From positions 232,588 through 296,587 of the forward strand of contig NZ_JAPNOA010000039.1 of NCBI RefSeq assembly GCF_026626885.1: a stretch of 64,000 nucleotides of DNA, given 5' to 3'. Made by a program: the position numbers and the translations under genes. This DNA is from Parathalassolituus penaei. GTDB taxonomy: Bacteria > Pseudomonadota > Gammaproteobacteria > Pseudomonadales > Oceanobacteraceae. The first letter of the stretch is position 1. Each line of letters begins with the position of its first letter. The notes under the pieces are model-generated. The model worked only from the letters and a program-made list of their open reading frames with translations, did no database searches and had not been told where the DNA came from. Below, piece after piece: positions 26,012-35,027 of the stretch.

Positions 26012-26028
26012 GATCTCTCCTTCGTCTA

Positions 26029-26928
26029 TCAGAACGGATAAACGGCTTTCAGCCAGAGCGCCTGGCCTTCGGCACGGTTACGGACACTGGATTCACTCTG
26101 GTATTTCAGAGTGGCAAACCAGCCCTTGCCGCTGTCGTAACGAACGGATGGACCAATCGCCAGCGCCTTGCCGCGGTTGTTTTCCACCTTGTCGCCATCC
26201 TGGGTGTCGTCGGTGATCTGGTTGTAAACGTAACCGCCTACCCCCAGTACCAGACCATTACCCATACCCCAGCCCAGCGCGTAGTCGAAAATCAGTTCCT
26301 GACCATCCTTGTAGGAGGTGGCGCTGTTTTCGAGGTTGTAGGTCCACATGCTTTTGAGGTCGGCGTTAAGGCCGTTCGGGTTGATCAGGCTGACGCCATA
26401 CACCGGCTGGATCGCCCAGTGGTTACGGCCGATATTGGCGGTATCACCCTTGTCGTAAGCACCGGTCGGCGCGATCACATCCAGCGCTGCCAGCGTGTGC
26501 AGGCTCTGGCTGTGGTGCCAGCCAAACGCCACACCAAAGGTCATATCACCAAGGCCCTGTTTGGACTGCTCAACCACACCCGGCACCACAGTAACGTCGA
26601 GGTCGACCAGCGGCATGATGGCGTGAAGCGCCACCGAGGCATCCCCCACAGGCTGGTCCAGCACCCAGATAAAACGCGGCACGATGGCGTTGGCCGTCAC
26701 TTCAAAAGTATCCGGAGTAACGGTTTTGCCGTCGTTATCCACCACCTTGTCGGTGGTGTAGTGCTGGGCATACAGAATGCCGTATTGGCCCGGTGGTGGT
26801 ACGGCGCAGCAGGTGAAGTTTTCCACACCCACTGGGTAACTGGAGTTTCCGCCTTCAGTGGCCTGGCTGTGCTGGGTCAGACCCAGTACACCAAGAACAG
26901 CAAGGGCCAACCCGGTTTTGGTCTTCAT
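26029..26928 (-). CDS. SphA/MetA-pathway outer-membrane protein (phenol meta-degradation family)
   Basis: 299 residues with signal peptide MKTKTGLALAVLGVLGLTQHSQA. The mature part begins TEGGNSSYPVGVENFTCCAVPPPGQYGILYAQHY, the conserved opening of the Phenol_MetA_deg (PF13557)/SphA family. It continues with barrel-like strands and ends WLKAVYPF. Such proteins sit in aromatic catabolism operons and probably form an uptake channel. The ATG at 26928 has AGGA 8 nt upstream; the longer frame overlaps the binding-protein gene and lacks a leader. Confidence 0.82.
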   Translation of the reverse strand: MKTKTGLALAVLGVLGLTQHSQATEGGNSSYPVGVENFTCCAVPPPGQYGILYAQHYTTDKVVDNDGKTVTPDTFEVTANAIVPRFIWVLDQPVGDASVALHAIMPLVDLDVTVVPGVVEQSKQGLGDMTFGVAFGWHHSQSLHTLAALDVIAPTGAYDKGDTANIGRNHWAIQPVYGVSLINPNGLNADLKSMWTYNLENSATSYKDGQELIFDYALGWGMGNGLVLGVGGYVYNQITDDTQDGDKVENNRGKALAIGPSVRYDSGKGWFATLKYQSESSVRNRAEGQALWLKAVYPF

Positions 26929-27002
26929 AGGATTTATCCTTCTTTTTGTTTTTATAGTCGGGGGTACAACAATGCTCTGTGTCTTCAGGAGCCCCGCAGG
27001 GC

Positions 27003-28280
27003 TCAGGAATACTTGATCGGCAACAGCTCCGCCTGCAGCGGAATCATCGGCGCCTGGCTGTTCTCGACAATCACCAGGTCGAGTTTGTCGCCCTTGCGCT
27101 GCCACTGGCCGGTCACCAGCGGTGTCTTGCCAATGTTCGGAACCGGGCCGTTGGCGAAATTCACCGGACCCACCACGGTATTCAGGTTGGTGGCCTTGAT
27201 GGCATCCCGAATGGCTTCCGGGTCCTTGCTGCCGGCACGCTGCAGAACGTCCAGCGCCACTTCGAACAGGGAATGTTTCAGACCCAGCGGCATGCTCCAG
27301 GCACGGGAAGTCGCAGCGCTGTAGGCAGCCGCCAGCTCAGCCGCAGACTGCTGGCTGATGCTGGAATTGAACGGGTGCGCCGGGCTCCACCACATCTCAA
27401 CAGTCAGGCCTTCGGCACGAGGGCCAAACGCAGCAACCGCTTGCGGGAATTCAGTGGCTTTGGCGACGGTCACAATCTTCGGCTGGAAGCCTTGCTGGCC
27501 AGCCTGGTTCCAGAAGTTGGCGAAGTCAGGCGGAGTGATTACACCGGTCACAATCTCGACTTCCTGCTTGCGGAATTCGGAGATAAACGAGGAGAAGTCG
27601 TTCACCGGGGTCTGGAAACGACCACGGTCAATAAAGCTGAAACCGGATTTGTTGAGCGCTGACGGGAAACCCAGCTCGGTATTGCCCCAGGCGTTGCCGT
27701 CTTCGTCGTTTGGCCACAGGGTGCCAATGCTCTTGTTGGTTGGCAGCTTTTGCCACAGGTTCGTGTAGGAGCCGATCACATCTTCCAGACCCCAGAAGAA
27801 GTGGTAGGTCCAGTCGAAGCCCACTTTCGGATCACCCTTGCGGCCAAAGAAATGCGCCTGCCATGGGGTATCGTTGGTAATACAAGGCACACCATTGGCT
27901 TCACACTGGTCAGCCACCGGGTTGGTGGTAGCCGGAGTAGCGGAAGCAATCACCAGATCCACGCCATCACGCAGGATCAGCTCGGACGTTACCTTGCCAG
28001 CCTGGTTCGGGTTGGACTGGCTGTCTTTGTAGATAATCTCGACCGCGTACTTCTGGCCACCGGACATAATGCCGTTGGCGGTCAGCTTGCGAACCTGTTC
28101 CATGATGAACATATCCGGTTCGGCAAAAGCGGCCAGTGGGCCGGTTTGTGGGCTAACGAATCCAATCTTAAAGGTATTGTCCCGTCCAGCGCGTACCCAC
28201 GGGGAGGCGCTGGCGGCCATCACTGCGGATGATGCCAACAAGGTATTCTTGAGAAACTTGCGACGCGAATTGTCCATCAT
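27003..28280 (-). CDS. ABC transporter substrate-binding protein with Tat signal
   Basis: 425 residues. The N-terminus MMDNSRRKFLKNTLLASSAVMAASASPWVRA carries a twin-arginine motif. The mature protein is a Peripla_BP_6 (LivK-like) fold: FKIGFVSPQTGPLAAFAEPDMFIMEQ and DLVIASATPATTNPVADQCEANGVPCI. It delivers the substrate to LivFGHM. A paralogue with the same order of motifs lies at 30349-31650. It heads the leftward set that includes the transporter and lower meta-pathway genes. The BenM-type box is 115 bp upstream. Confidence 0.9.
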   Translation of the reverse strand: MMDNSRRKFLKNTLLASSAVMAASASPWVRAGRDNTFKIGFVSPQTGPLAAFAEPDMFIMEQVRKLTANGIMSGGQKYAVEIIYKDSQSNPNQAGKVTSELILRDGVDLVIASATPATTNPVADQCEANGVPCITNDTPWQAHFFGRKGDPKVGFDWTYHFFWGLEDVIGSYTNLWQKLPTNKSIGTLWPNDEDGNAWGNTELGFPSALNKSGFSFIDRGRFQTPVNDFSSFISEFRKQEVEIVTGVITPPDFANFWNQAGQQGFQPKIVTVAKATEFPQAVAAFGPRAEGLTVEMWWSPAHPFNSSISQQSAAELAAAYSAATSRAWSMPLGLKHSLFEVALDVLQRAGSKDPEAIRDAIKATNLNTVVGPVNFANGPVPNIGKTPLVTGQWQRKGDKLDLVIVENSQAPMIPLQAELLPIKYS

Positions 28281-28370
28281 TTCGGAATCACCATTTGTTC
28301 TTATTTTTGGAATTCAGGGGGATATAAGCCCCCCGTTCCCCCTCATGTTTGACCAGGAGAGTGACGCCCG

Positions 28371-28410
28371 TCTAATATGGAATTTGTCTGCTTTCATACC
28401 TTTGAGGTAT
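28371..28410. promoter_or_regulatory. BenM/CatM-type operator between ABC binding protein and LysR genes
   Basis: ATAC-CTTTGAG-GTAT (28396-28410) is an exact ATAC-N7-GTAT box, lying 4 bp before the LysR start and 116 bp before the divergent binding-protein start. TCTAATATG (28371-28379) gives CATATTAGA as a possible -10 for the leftward operon. The same elements with the same 16-bp spacing occur at 10873-10912. Confidence 0.7.
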
Positions 28411-28414
28411 ACAA

Positions 28415-29338
28415 ATGGAACTTCGTCAGTTGCGTTACTTCGAGGCGGTAGCGCGTGCCCTGAACTTCAGCAAGGCCGCTGAAGAACTGCACATTGCCCA
28501 GCCGCCGTTATCGCGCCAGATCCAGAATCTGGAAGAAGAGCTGGGGGTGGAACTGATTGATCGCAGCACCCGGCCGCTAACCCTCACCAATGCTGGCCAG
28601 TTCTTTTACGACCAGTCGGTGCAGATCCTCGCGCGGGTTCAGGAAGTGAAACGGGTCACCCACCGTATTGGTTCAGAAAAGAAACGCTGGATGGGCATCG
28701 GTTTTGTGGCATCGGTGTTTTACAGCCATATTCCCAAGGCCATTCATACCTTCACCAATGACAATCCGAGCATTGATATTTCGTTGTCCGAGCTGACCTC
28801 GGCACAGCAGGTGGAAGCCCTGAAAAGCGGCCGTATCGATGTGGGGTTTGGCCGGGTGGCCATTTCTGATGAAGCCATTCGCAACATTGTGCTGGCCGAA
28901 GAACCGTTAATTGCGGCGATGTCGTCCGGCAGCCATCTGATCGCCCAGAGCGATGTCAGCCTCAAACAACTGGCGACCGAAAAACTGGTGGTGTATCCAT
29001 CGTCACCACGTCCGAGTTTTGCCGACCAGATTCTGCGCCAGTTCAAGATCCGGGGCCTGGAAATCCGCGAAGTACACGAAACCAACAGCCTGCAAACCGC
29101 CCTGGGTCTGGTCGCCGCCGGTATGGGCGTGACGATTGTGCCGCACTCCATCAGCCAGATGCAGCGCCCGGGTATTGCCTATCTGGATATTCGGGACGAA
29201 GGCCTGACCTCACCGCTGATTATGTCGGTGCGCCAGAACGACAACTCGGCACACCTGCTGCGGTTTCTCGAATGTATCAGTGTCAGTGGTGCCCAGAACG
29301 CCCAGACACCCGCGGCGAGCAGCGCCGACAGCCTGTAG
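28415..29338 (+). CDS. LysR-family regulator, BenM/CatM-like
   Basis: 307 residues. MELRQLRYFEAVARALNFSKAAEELHIAQPPLSRQIQNLEEELGVELIDRSTRPLTLTNAGQFFYDQSVQIL follows BenM/CatM closely, as do IDVGFGRVAISDEAIRNIVL and TALGLVAAGMGVTIVP. BenM/CatM sense muconate and benzoate and bind ATAC-N7-GTAT boxes; such a box lies in its own leader. It is the likely activator of the divergent transporter and pathway genes, and perhaps of catechol 2,3-dioxygenase. The inducer here could be a meta-pathway intermediate, since no catA is in the window (inference). Confidence 0.88.
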   Translation: MELRQLRYFEAVARALNFSKAAEELHIAQPPLSRQIQNLEEELGVELIDRSTRPLTLTNAGQFFYDQSVQILARVQEVKRVTHRIGSEKKRWMGIGFVASVFYSHIPKAIHTFTNDNPSIDISLSELTSAQQVEALKSGRIDVGFGRVAISDEAIRNIVLAEEPLIAAMSSGSHLIAQSDVSLKQLATEKLVVYPSSPRPSFADQILRQFKIRGLEIREVHETNSLQTALGLVAAGMGVTIVPHSISQMQRPGIAYLDIRDEGLTSPLIMSVRQNDNSAHLLRFLECISVSGAQNAQTPAASSADSL

Positions 29339-29346
29339 AACGGGCG

Positions 29347-30237
29347 TCAGATTTCTTTGCAGATATCGGTGATAAATTGCAGGAACACCCGGGTCTTGGT
29401 CGACGCCAGATGTTTGTTGGGATAAATCGCTGATACCGTGGCGATATCCGGATTCATCTCCAGCTGTGGCAACACCCGCACCAATTCACCGCTGGCTAAC
29501 GCCCGTCGGCAATACTGGTCGGGCACCATACCAATGCCACAACCACGAATGATGGAATCCCGCACCACGGTTGGTTCGTTGATACGCATGGCGGTGTTGG
29601 GGATTTGCAAGAACGTCGATTCGCCATCCAGCAGCGCCGGAATCTTGCCGGAATAACGCTTTTCACACATACGAATGTGGCTGGCCAGTTCTTCGAGGTT
29701 GTTTCCGGGCTGGTGTTTTTCCAGATAGGCCGGTGACGCCACCAGCACCAGACGGCTGCGGTACAACTTGCGGATCACCAGCTCGGAATCGGCCGGAGTC
29801 CCCACCACCACCGCCACGTCGATGTTGTCGCGGATAATGTCGGGAGTATGGCTGGAGATCACCACTTCGAGATCAATACGGGGAAACTCGGCCATAAAAC
29901 GCGGCAGATGCGGCGCCACAATTTCACGGGCAAACGCCATCGGCAGCGAGACAACCAGACGCCCCATCGGCGTTGAGGTGAAGTCGGACATGGCGGTAGC
30001 GGCACGATCAGCCTCTTGTACCACTTGCAGACAATGACGGTAAAACAGCTCACCGGCTTCGGTGATCCGGAAGTTGCGGGAGTTGCGCTCCGACAGGCGC
30101 ACACCGAGGGATTCCTCGAGACGACCCAGCGCCTTGCTGACCGCCGACTTCGACATTTCCAGCCGTTCTGCTGCTGCCGAGATACCACCGCATTCAACAA
30201 TTGCGACGTAAATCGGTACGTCATCCAGATTCCACAC
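29347..30237 (-). CDS. LysR-family transcriptional regulator
   Basis: 296 residues. Winged helix DVPIYVAIVECGGISAAAERLEMSKSAVSKALGRLEESLGVRLSERN and an effector domain opening GRLVVSLPMAFAREIVAPHLPRFMAEFP, the CrgA/DntR-like group. The start is GTG at 30237 with GGAGG five bases upstream. It is convergent with the BenM-like gene (8-bp gap) and lies 111 bp downstream of the second ABC binding-protein gene, which it may control. Confidence 0.85.
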   Translation of the reverse strand: MWNLDDVPIYVAIVECGGISAAAERLEMSKSAVSKALGRLEESLGVRLSERNSRNFRITEAGELFYRHCLQVVQEADRAATAMSDFTSTPMGRLVVSLPMAFAREIVAPHLPRFMAEFPRIDLEVVISSHTPDIIRDNIDVAVVVGTPADSELVIRKLYRSRLVLVASPAYLEKHQPGNNLEELASHIRMCEKRYSGKIPALLDGESTFLQIPNTAMRINEPTVVRDSIIRGCGIGMVPDQYCRRALASGELVRVLPQLEMNPDIATVSAIYPNKHLASTKTRVFLQFITDICKEI

Positions 30238-30348
30238 ACGCGCCTCCGTTACTGCCCGCCGCCCGTTACAGAGGTTTTATGGTAACACAGCAATGGGCCA
30301 TACCACCGCCATTGGCGGGATATGGCCGCAATGGATGCTGGCAACCGT

Positions 30349-31650
30349 TCAGGCGTTAGAACGTGGCAATACCCGCATCGGGCGCAGGCGCGCCTGCAGC
30401 GGAATGGTCGGTTCAAGGCTGTTTTCAACAATCAGCAGTTCGAGGTTGCGATAGCGATATTCCCACTGGCCACACACCAGCGGAGTCTTGCTGACGTTAG
30501 GCACTGGCCCGGTCGAGAAGTCCACCGCCCCAACCACTGACTGGTAGCGGGTTTTGGCAATCGCGTCACGAATGCTGTCGAGCTGGCCCGGCCCTTGCGA
30601 ACGCCGCAGGGCATCGATGGCCACTTCAAACAGGGCATGTTTAAAGCCCAGCGGCATGGTCCAGTTACGGCCAGTGGTGTCCATATATTCCCGCGCCAGA
30701 TCCGCCGAACGCTGGCCAGTGAGGCCGGAGATAAACGGATGTGCCGGTGACCACCAGACTTCAACACTGAGGCCATTGGCCCCGGCCCGGAACGGCAACA
30801 GCGCCGCCGGAAATTCTGAGGCCTTGCCCACCGTCACAATACGCGGATCAAGCTTTTGCTCACGCGCCAGTTTCCAGAAACGCTGGAAATCCGGTGGCGG
30901 CACAACCCCGGTAATAATGTCCACTTCCTGACGTTTGAACAGATCAACCATACCGGCAAAATCGGCATCAGAGCGGAAACGGCCTGGGTCCACGATCTGG
31001 AAACCGGCCTTTTGCAGCACCGGCGGAAAACCCAGTTTGCCATCGGCCCAGACGTTGCCATCGGCGTCATCCGGCCACAACACGCCGATACGACGGTTGG
31101 AATCGATCTGCTGCCAGAGATTACTCCAGGACTGCACCACGTCTTCGATGCCCCAGCAGAAGTGATAGGTCCAACGGAAGCCTTTGGCCGGATCACCACC
31201 ACGTCCAAAGAAGTGACCTTGCCATGGAGTATCGTTGGTCAGGCAGGGCACACCCAGATGTTCACACTCATCCGCCACCGGATTGGTGGTGGCCGGGGTT
31301 GCCGAGGCCAGCACCAGATCAACCTGATCGTTCACAATCAGCTCACGAGCAGCTTCGGCGGCGCGCTGTGGATTGGACTCACTGTCCTTGTAGAAAATCT
31401 CGACCGGATACAGGTTACCGTCGATGCGAATACCGGTACCGATACTGCGTTTGACCTGCTCCATCACGAACTGGTCGGGCTCGGAAAACATGGCCAACGG
31501 GCCACTCTGGGGGCTGACAAAACCGATCCGGAAAGTGCTGCGGCTGGCGGCTCGCACGCTAGGCATCCACAAACCGCCCAGGGCCAGGGCGGCAGCAGAC
31601 TGGATCAGTTGCCGGCGAACAGGATTGGCTGCTTCTTTTTTTATTGTCAT
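30349..31650 (-). CDS. second ABC transporter substrate-binding protein (paralogue, Tat-type leader)
   Basis: 433 residues. The leader MTIKKEAANPVRRQLIQSAAALALGGLWMPSVRA has a twin-arginine pair. The mature part, FRIGFVSPQSGPLAMFSEPDQFVMEQVKRSIG and DLVLASATPATTNPVADECEHLGVPCLTNDTPWQGHFFGRGGDP, is co-linear with the protein at 27003-28280. No permease or ATPase genes accompany it, so it probably feeds the same LivFGHM with another ligand (inference). The ATG at 31650 has AGGAG 9 nt upstream; the frame to 31677 is less likely. Confidence 0.88.
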   Translation of the reverse strand: MTIKKEAANPVRRQLIQSAAALALGGLWMPSVRAASRSTFRIGFVSPQSGPLAMFSEPDQFVMEQVKRSIGTGIRIDGNLYPVEIFYKDSESNPQRAAEAARELIVNDQVDLVLASATPATTNPVADECEHLGVPCLTNDTPWQGHFFGRGGDPAKGFRWTYHFCWGIEDVVQSWSNLWQQIDSNRRIGVLWPDDADGNVWADGKLGFPPVLQKAGFQIVDPGRFRSDADFAGMVDLFKRQEVDIITGVVPPPDFQRFWKLAREQKLDPRIVTVGKASEFPAALLPFRAGANGLSVEVWWSPAHPFISGLTGQRSADLAREYMDTTGRNWTMPLGFKHALFEVAIDALRRSQGPGQLDSIRDAIAKTRYQSVVGAVDFSTGPVPNVSKTPLVCGQWEYRYRNLELLIVENSLEPTIPLQARLRPMRVLPRSNA

Positions 31651-31943
31651 ATGTCCGTACTCCTCGGCATAAAACACCCGCGCGGTAAAAACCTGCTGAG
31701 CGGGCGGACTGTCGATATACCGTGGATATAAACGAGGTGATAGCGCGGATCAGGACAGCGGTTTTTTATGACACTCAAAACCGCCTGCAAGGGGCGTCAG
31801 CACTGATGTTTCCGCAAACGGGAACTTGGATTCCAGCACGCGAAAATGGAGGAGAATATAAGCCTTGATACCCGCCAGGATATAGACCGATACCTTTTAA
31901 ATATGCAGCGATATAGATATTCGCAAATACAAATATCCAGCAT
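31651..31943. promoter_or_regulatory. upstream region of the second binding protein
   Basis: No gene. It carries several ATAC/GATAT half-site pairs: ATACC-GT-GGATAT (31717-31729 region) and ATACC-CGCCA-GGATAT (31868-31883), which resemble but do not exactly match ATAC-N7-GTAT. They are plausible LysR-type sites for the leftward gene. Confidence 0.35.
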
Positions 31944-31982
31944 AAAAAAAGGGGGCATCCCTCACCCTGAAAAGATGCCCCC
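31944..31982 (-). terminator. Rho-independent terminator of the TRAP operon
   Basis: On the minus strand GGGGGCATC and GATGCCCCC form a 9-bp stem around a 14-base loop, followed by seven T residues, 27 bp after the dctM stop. Confidence 0.92.
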
Positions 31983-32008
31983 TGTAAAGGAGAAGTCGAA
32001 TTGAATTA

Positions 32009-33331
32009 TCAGCCGATCATATGGACCAGCGTCAGCGAGATAGCCGGGAACAAAATCATCAGGGCCACACGCAGGAAGTCAGACAGCAGGAACGGTACAA
32101 CACCCTTGAAGCACTGAGTCAGGCTCAGGTCCTTGTCGAAGGACTGGATGATAAACACGTTCATACCCACCGGCGGAGTGATCAGACCAACCTCAACCAC
32201 CACCAGCGCAATCACACCAAACCAGATACCCAGGTCGTCCGGAGACATACCGAAATCCATGGACACAATCACCGGGAAATAAATCGGGATGGTCAGCAGG
32301 ATCATCGCCAGACTGTCCATAAAACAGCCCAGAATCAGGTAACTGATCAGCATCACGATCAGCACAACATACGGAGACAGACCAGCATCCAGTACCATCT
32401 GTGCGCCCGTGTTCGGCAGCTGGGTCATGGCAATAAACACACTGAACAGGTCAGCACCCAGTACGATGAAGAAAATCATCGCCGAGGTCATGGCTGTCTT
32501 GATCAGGGCATCCTTGAACTCACTGATCTTCAGTTTGCCGTGAGTAAACGCCAGCACTGCGGTCAGGAACACACCCACAGCTGCCGCTTCGTTCGGAGTA
32601 AAAATACCGCCGTAAATACCACCCAGAACAATCAGGAAAATGGTGGTGATGTGCCAGACATCCCTGGTGGATTTGAATTTTTCTTTCCAGCTGGTCTTGT
32701 CGCCAGCAGGGCCTGCTTTCGGGAACAGACGAACATAAATAGCAATGGCCAGCATATAACCCAGTGCTGCCATGATTCCCGGTACAAACGCGGCCAGGAA
32801 CATCTTGGCGATGTTCTGCTCGGTCAGAACGGCCAGAATAATCAGAACCATGGATGGCGGGATCAGAATACCCAGAGTACCACCCGCAGCCAGAGCACCT
32901 GCTGCCAGACCACCGTCGTATTTGTGTGACTTCATTTCCGGCAGGGCAACCTTGCCCATGGTGGAAGCGGTGGCCAGAGACGAACCACAAATCGCACCAA
33001 ATGCCGCACAACCTGCTACCGCTGCCATTGCCAGGCCACCACGCAACTCACCAATCCAGGTGTTACAGGTACGGAACAGTTCACGGGTAATACCGGCACG
33101 AGTGGCCAGCTCACCCATCAGGATAAACAGCGGAACTACCGCCAGGTCATCCGACGAAAACTTGGATACCGGTACTGAACCCATGTAGTTCAGAACCGAA
33201 GCAGGGCCCGCCAGAATGCCATAACCAACAGCACCACACGCCATCATCGACAGCGCAATCGGCACACGCAAACTCATCAGGACCAGCAGAGCGACAATCA
33301 TCACCAGTGCCAGTTCGGTATTACTCATCAT
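32009..33331 (-). CDS. dctM: TRAP transporter large permease (DctM)
   Basis: 440 residues with about twelve membrane segments. Signature parts are VVPLFILMGELATRAGITRELF, GCAAFGAICGSSLATASTMGKVALPEM and GGTLGILIPPSMVLIILAVLTEQNIAKMF. It is the sodium-coupled transport subunit in the inner membrane. It overlaps the small permease gene by about 11 bp. Two adjacent ATGs are possible starts; the second has the better spacing to GGAG. Confidence 0.93.
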   Translation of the reverse strand: MMSNTELALVMIVALLVLMSLRVPIALSMMACGAVGYGILAGPASVLNYMGSVPVSKFSSDDLAVVPLFILMGELATRAGITRELFRTCNTWIGELRGGLAMAAVAGCAAFGAICGSSLATASTMGKVALPEMKSHKYDGGLAAGALAAGGTLGILIPPSMVLIILAVLTEQNIAKMFLAAFVPGIMAALGYMLAIAIYVRLFPKAGPAGDKTSWKEKFKSTRDVWHITTIFLIVLGGIYGGIFTPNEAAAVGVFLTAVLAFTHGKLKISEFKDALIKTAMTSAMIFFIVLGADLFSVFIAMTQLPNTGAQMVLDAGLSPYVVLIVMLISYLILGCFMDSLAMILLTIPIYFPVIVSMDFGMSPDDLGIWFGVIALVVVEVGLITPPVGMNVFIIQSFDKDLSLTQCFKGVVPFLLSDFLRVALMILFPAISLTLVHMIG

Positions 33332-33842
33332 TGGCTCCGGTTACAAACGACAGAATATTTTCGATGGCACTGATCGCCACCACCACACTCGAAAACACAC
33401 CTACGGCGTACACAATCCACAGTGGCAGTTCGAGAATCATGCTTTGTTCCATGTAGTTGTGGGCATCAACACCGCCGTCAAACAGACGCCAGGCCATTAC
33501 GACAGAAGCCACCAGGAACAGAATGTCACCCAGCATATCCAGCCCGCCCCGTACCCGTGGTGCCAGGTGGTTGGTAAATACGTCAACAATCACATGACCT
33601 TTCTGACGGTGACATTCCGGCAGAAACAGGAACACGGAAATCCCCAGACCTGCTTCAACCAGTTCATAGTCACCAGGGATTGCCATATGGAACAAGGCAC
33701 GTCCGGTAATACTGACCACCGACATGGTGGCCAGTGCCAGCATGATCAGGCCGCCCGTCAGAGCCATCTGACGGGACAACCATGCTGAACCACGACGCGC
33801 CTGCATCAGCCAGGACGGCTGATTCAGGGCTGCGTTACTCAT
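33321..33842 (-). CDS. dctQ: TRAP transporter small permease (DctQ)
   Basis: 173 residues with four predicted membrane helices. LIMLALATMSVVSITGRALFHMAIPGDYELVEAGLGISVFLFLPECHRQKGHVIVDVF is the usual DctQ core. It stabilises DctM and helps dock the binding protein. It begins with an ATGA overlap with the dctP stop and overlaps dctM at its end. Confidence 0.9.
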   Translation of the reverse strand: MSNAALNQPSWLMQARRGSAWLSRQMALTGGLIMLALATMSVVSITGRALFHMAIPGDYELVEAGLGISVFLFLPECHRQKGHVIVDVFTNHLAPRVRGGLDMLGDILFLVASVVMAWRLFDGGVDAHNYMEQSMILELPLWIVYAVGVFSSVVVAISAIENILSFVTGANDE

Positions 33843-34891
33843 TTTTCGCTAACTACCTTGGCGTACTTGGCGATCAGGGCATTGGCCTTGTCGTACAGGG
33901 CCTGACCATCAACACCTTCAGCTTTCATATCGGCAATCCAGGAATCGGTTACCGGCTGTACAGTCGCCTTCCACTTGGCAGTTTCTTCCGGTGTCAGGGT
34001 GTAGAAGCTGTTGCCTTCTTTCACCGCAACATCACGGCCATCGGCTTCGGCCGCTTCGAACACTTCACCAATGTGACGAGCCAGCTCAACACCGGAGTTG
34101 TCGTCGATTACTTTCTTCAGATCAGCAGGCAGGCTGTCGTAGGCTTTCTTGTTCATGCTGAACAGGAAGAACTGGGTGTAGAAGCCACGATCACCCTTGA
34201 TTTCGGTGTTGAATGGCGCCAGCTGGTGCACTTTCATGGACTTGCCCACCTCAAATGGCAGAACGGCCACGTCCAGAACACCCTTGGACAGAGCGCTTGG
34301 CATTTGTGGAGCAGGCATAAACACCGGAGTACCACCCAGCAGAGTCAGGGCTTCAGCCATGGCTTTGTTAGGAGCACGAGTTTTCAGATCTTTCAGGTCG
34401 TCAGCAGACTTGATCTCGGCTTTGCGAGCGTGCAGGGAACCTGGGGAGTGAGTGTGAATTGCCAGCAGGTGAACTTCGCTCAGTTCATCCTTCATTTCTT
34501 CCTGGGCGTATTCCTGAATCGCCATACTGGTGGCATCAGCGGATACCGGCATGAATGGCAGTTCGAATACACCGGCTTTCGGGAAGCGGCCAGGGGTATA
34601 ACCACCGACGGTCCAGGTGATGTCGGCAACACCGGTACGCGCCTGGTCAAACAGTTGTGGTGGGTTACCACCCAGCTGCATGGCTGGGAAAATGTCGATT
34701 TTGATACGACCGTTAGAATCCTTCATTACCTTCTGGGCCCAAGGCTCCAGGAAGTCATGGTGTACCGCCGACATCGGAGGCAGGAAGTGGTGCATCTTGA
34801 AAGTAAATTCCGGCTCTGCCGCCTGAGCGTTCAGAGACGTCATTCCGGCAACACCAAGCCAGAGTGCGGCCAGCATATGTTTGATTCGCAT
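33839..34891 (-). CDS. dctP: TRAP transporter substrate-binding protein (DctP)
   Basis: 350 residues with signal peptide MRIKHMLAALWLGVAGMTSLNAQA. DctP-family segments are FTFKMHHFLPPMSAVHHDFLEPWAQKVMKDSNGRIKIDIFP and DLKDLKTRAPNKAMAEALTLLGGTPVFMP, which carries the arginine that normally binds the ligand carboxylate. It follows the ring-cleavage dioxygenase by 136 bp in the same direction, so its ligand may be gallate or another aromatic acid (inference). The ATG at 34891 is preferred over the GTG at 34900 for signal-peptide length. Confidence 0.9.
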   Translation of the reverse strand: MRIKHMLAALWLGVAGMTSLNAQAAEPEFTFKMHHFLPPMSAVHHDFLEPWAQKVMKDSNGRIKIDIFPAMQLGGNPPQLFDQARTGVADITWTVGGYTPGRFPKAGVFELPFMPVSADATSMAIQEYAQEEMKDELSEVHLLAIHTHSPGSLHARKAEIKSADDLKDLKTRAPNKAMAEALTLLGGTPVFMPAPQMPSALSKGVLDVAVLPFEVGKSMKVHQLAPFNTEIKGDRGFYTQFFLFSMNKKAYDSLPADLKKVIDDNSGVELARHIGEVFEAAEADGRDVAVKEGNSFYTLTPEETAKWKATVQPVTDSWIADMKAEGVDGQALYDKANALIAKYAKVVSEK

Positions 34892-35027
34892 ATCGATCAC
34901 CCTTGTTATTGTTCTGAATTTGCCTTCGGGCCATTTTCCCCTCGGAAACGGGCACCATCAGGACGCTGCTTACAACATGAATTACCCCCGCCAGGCCGGG
35001 TGCCAAAACGGGGGGACGTGCTGTTTC

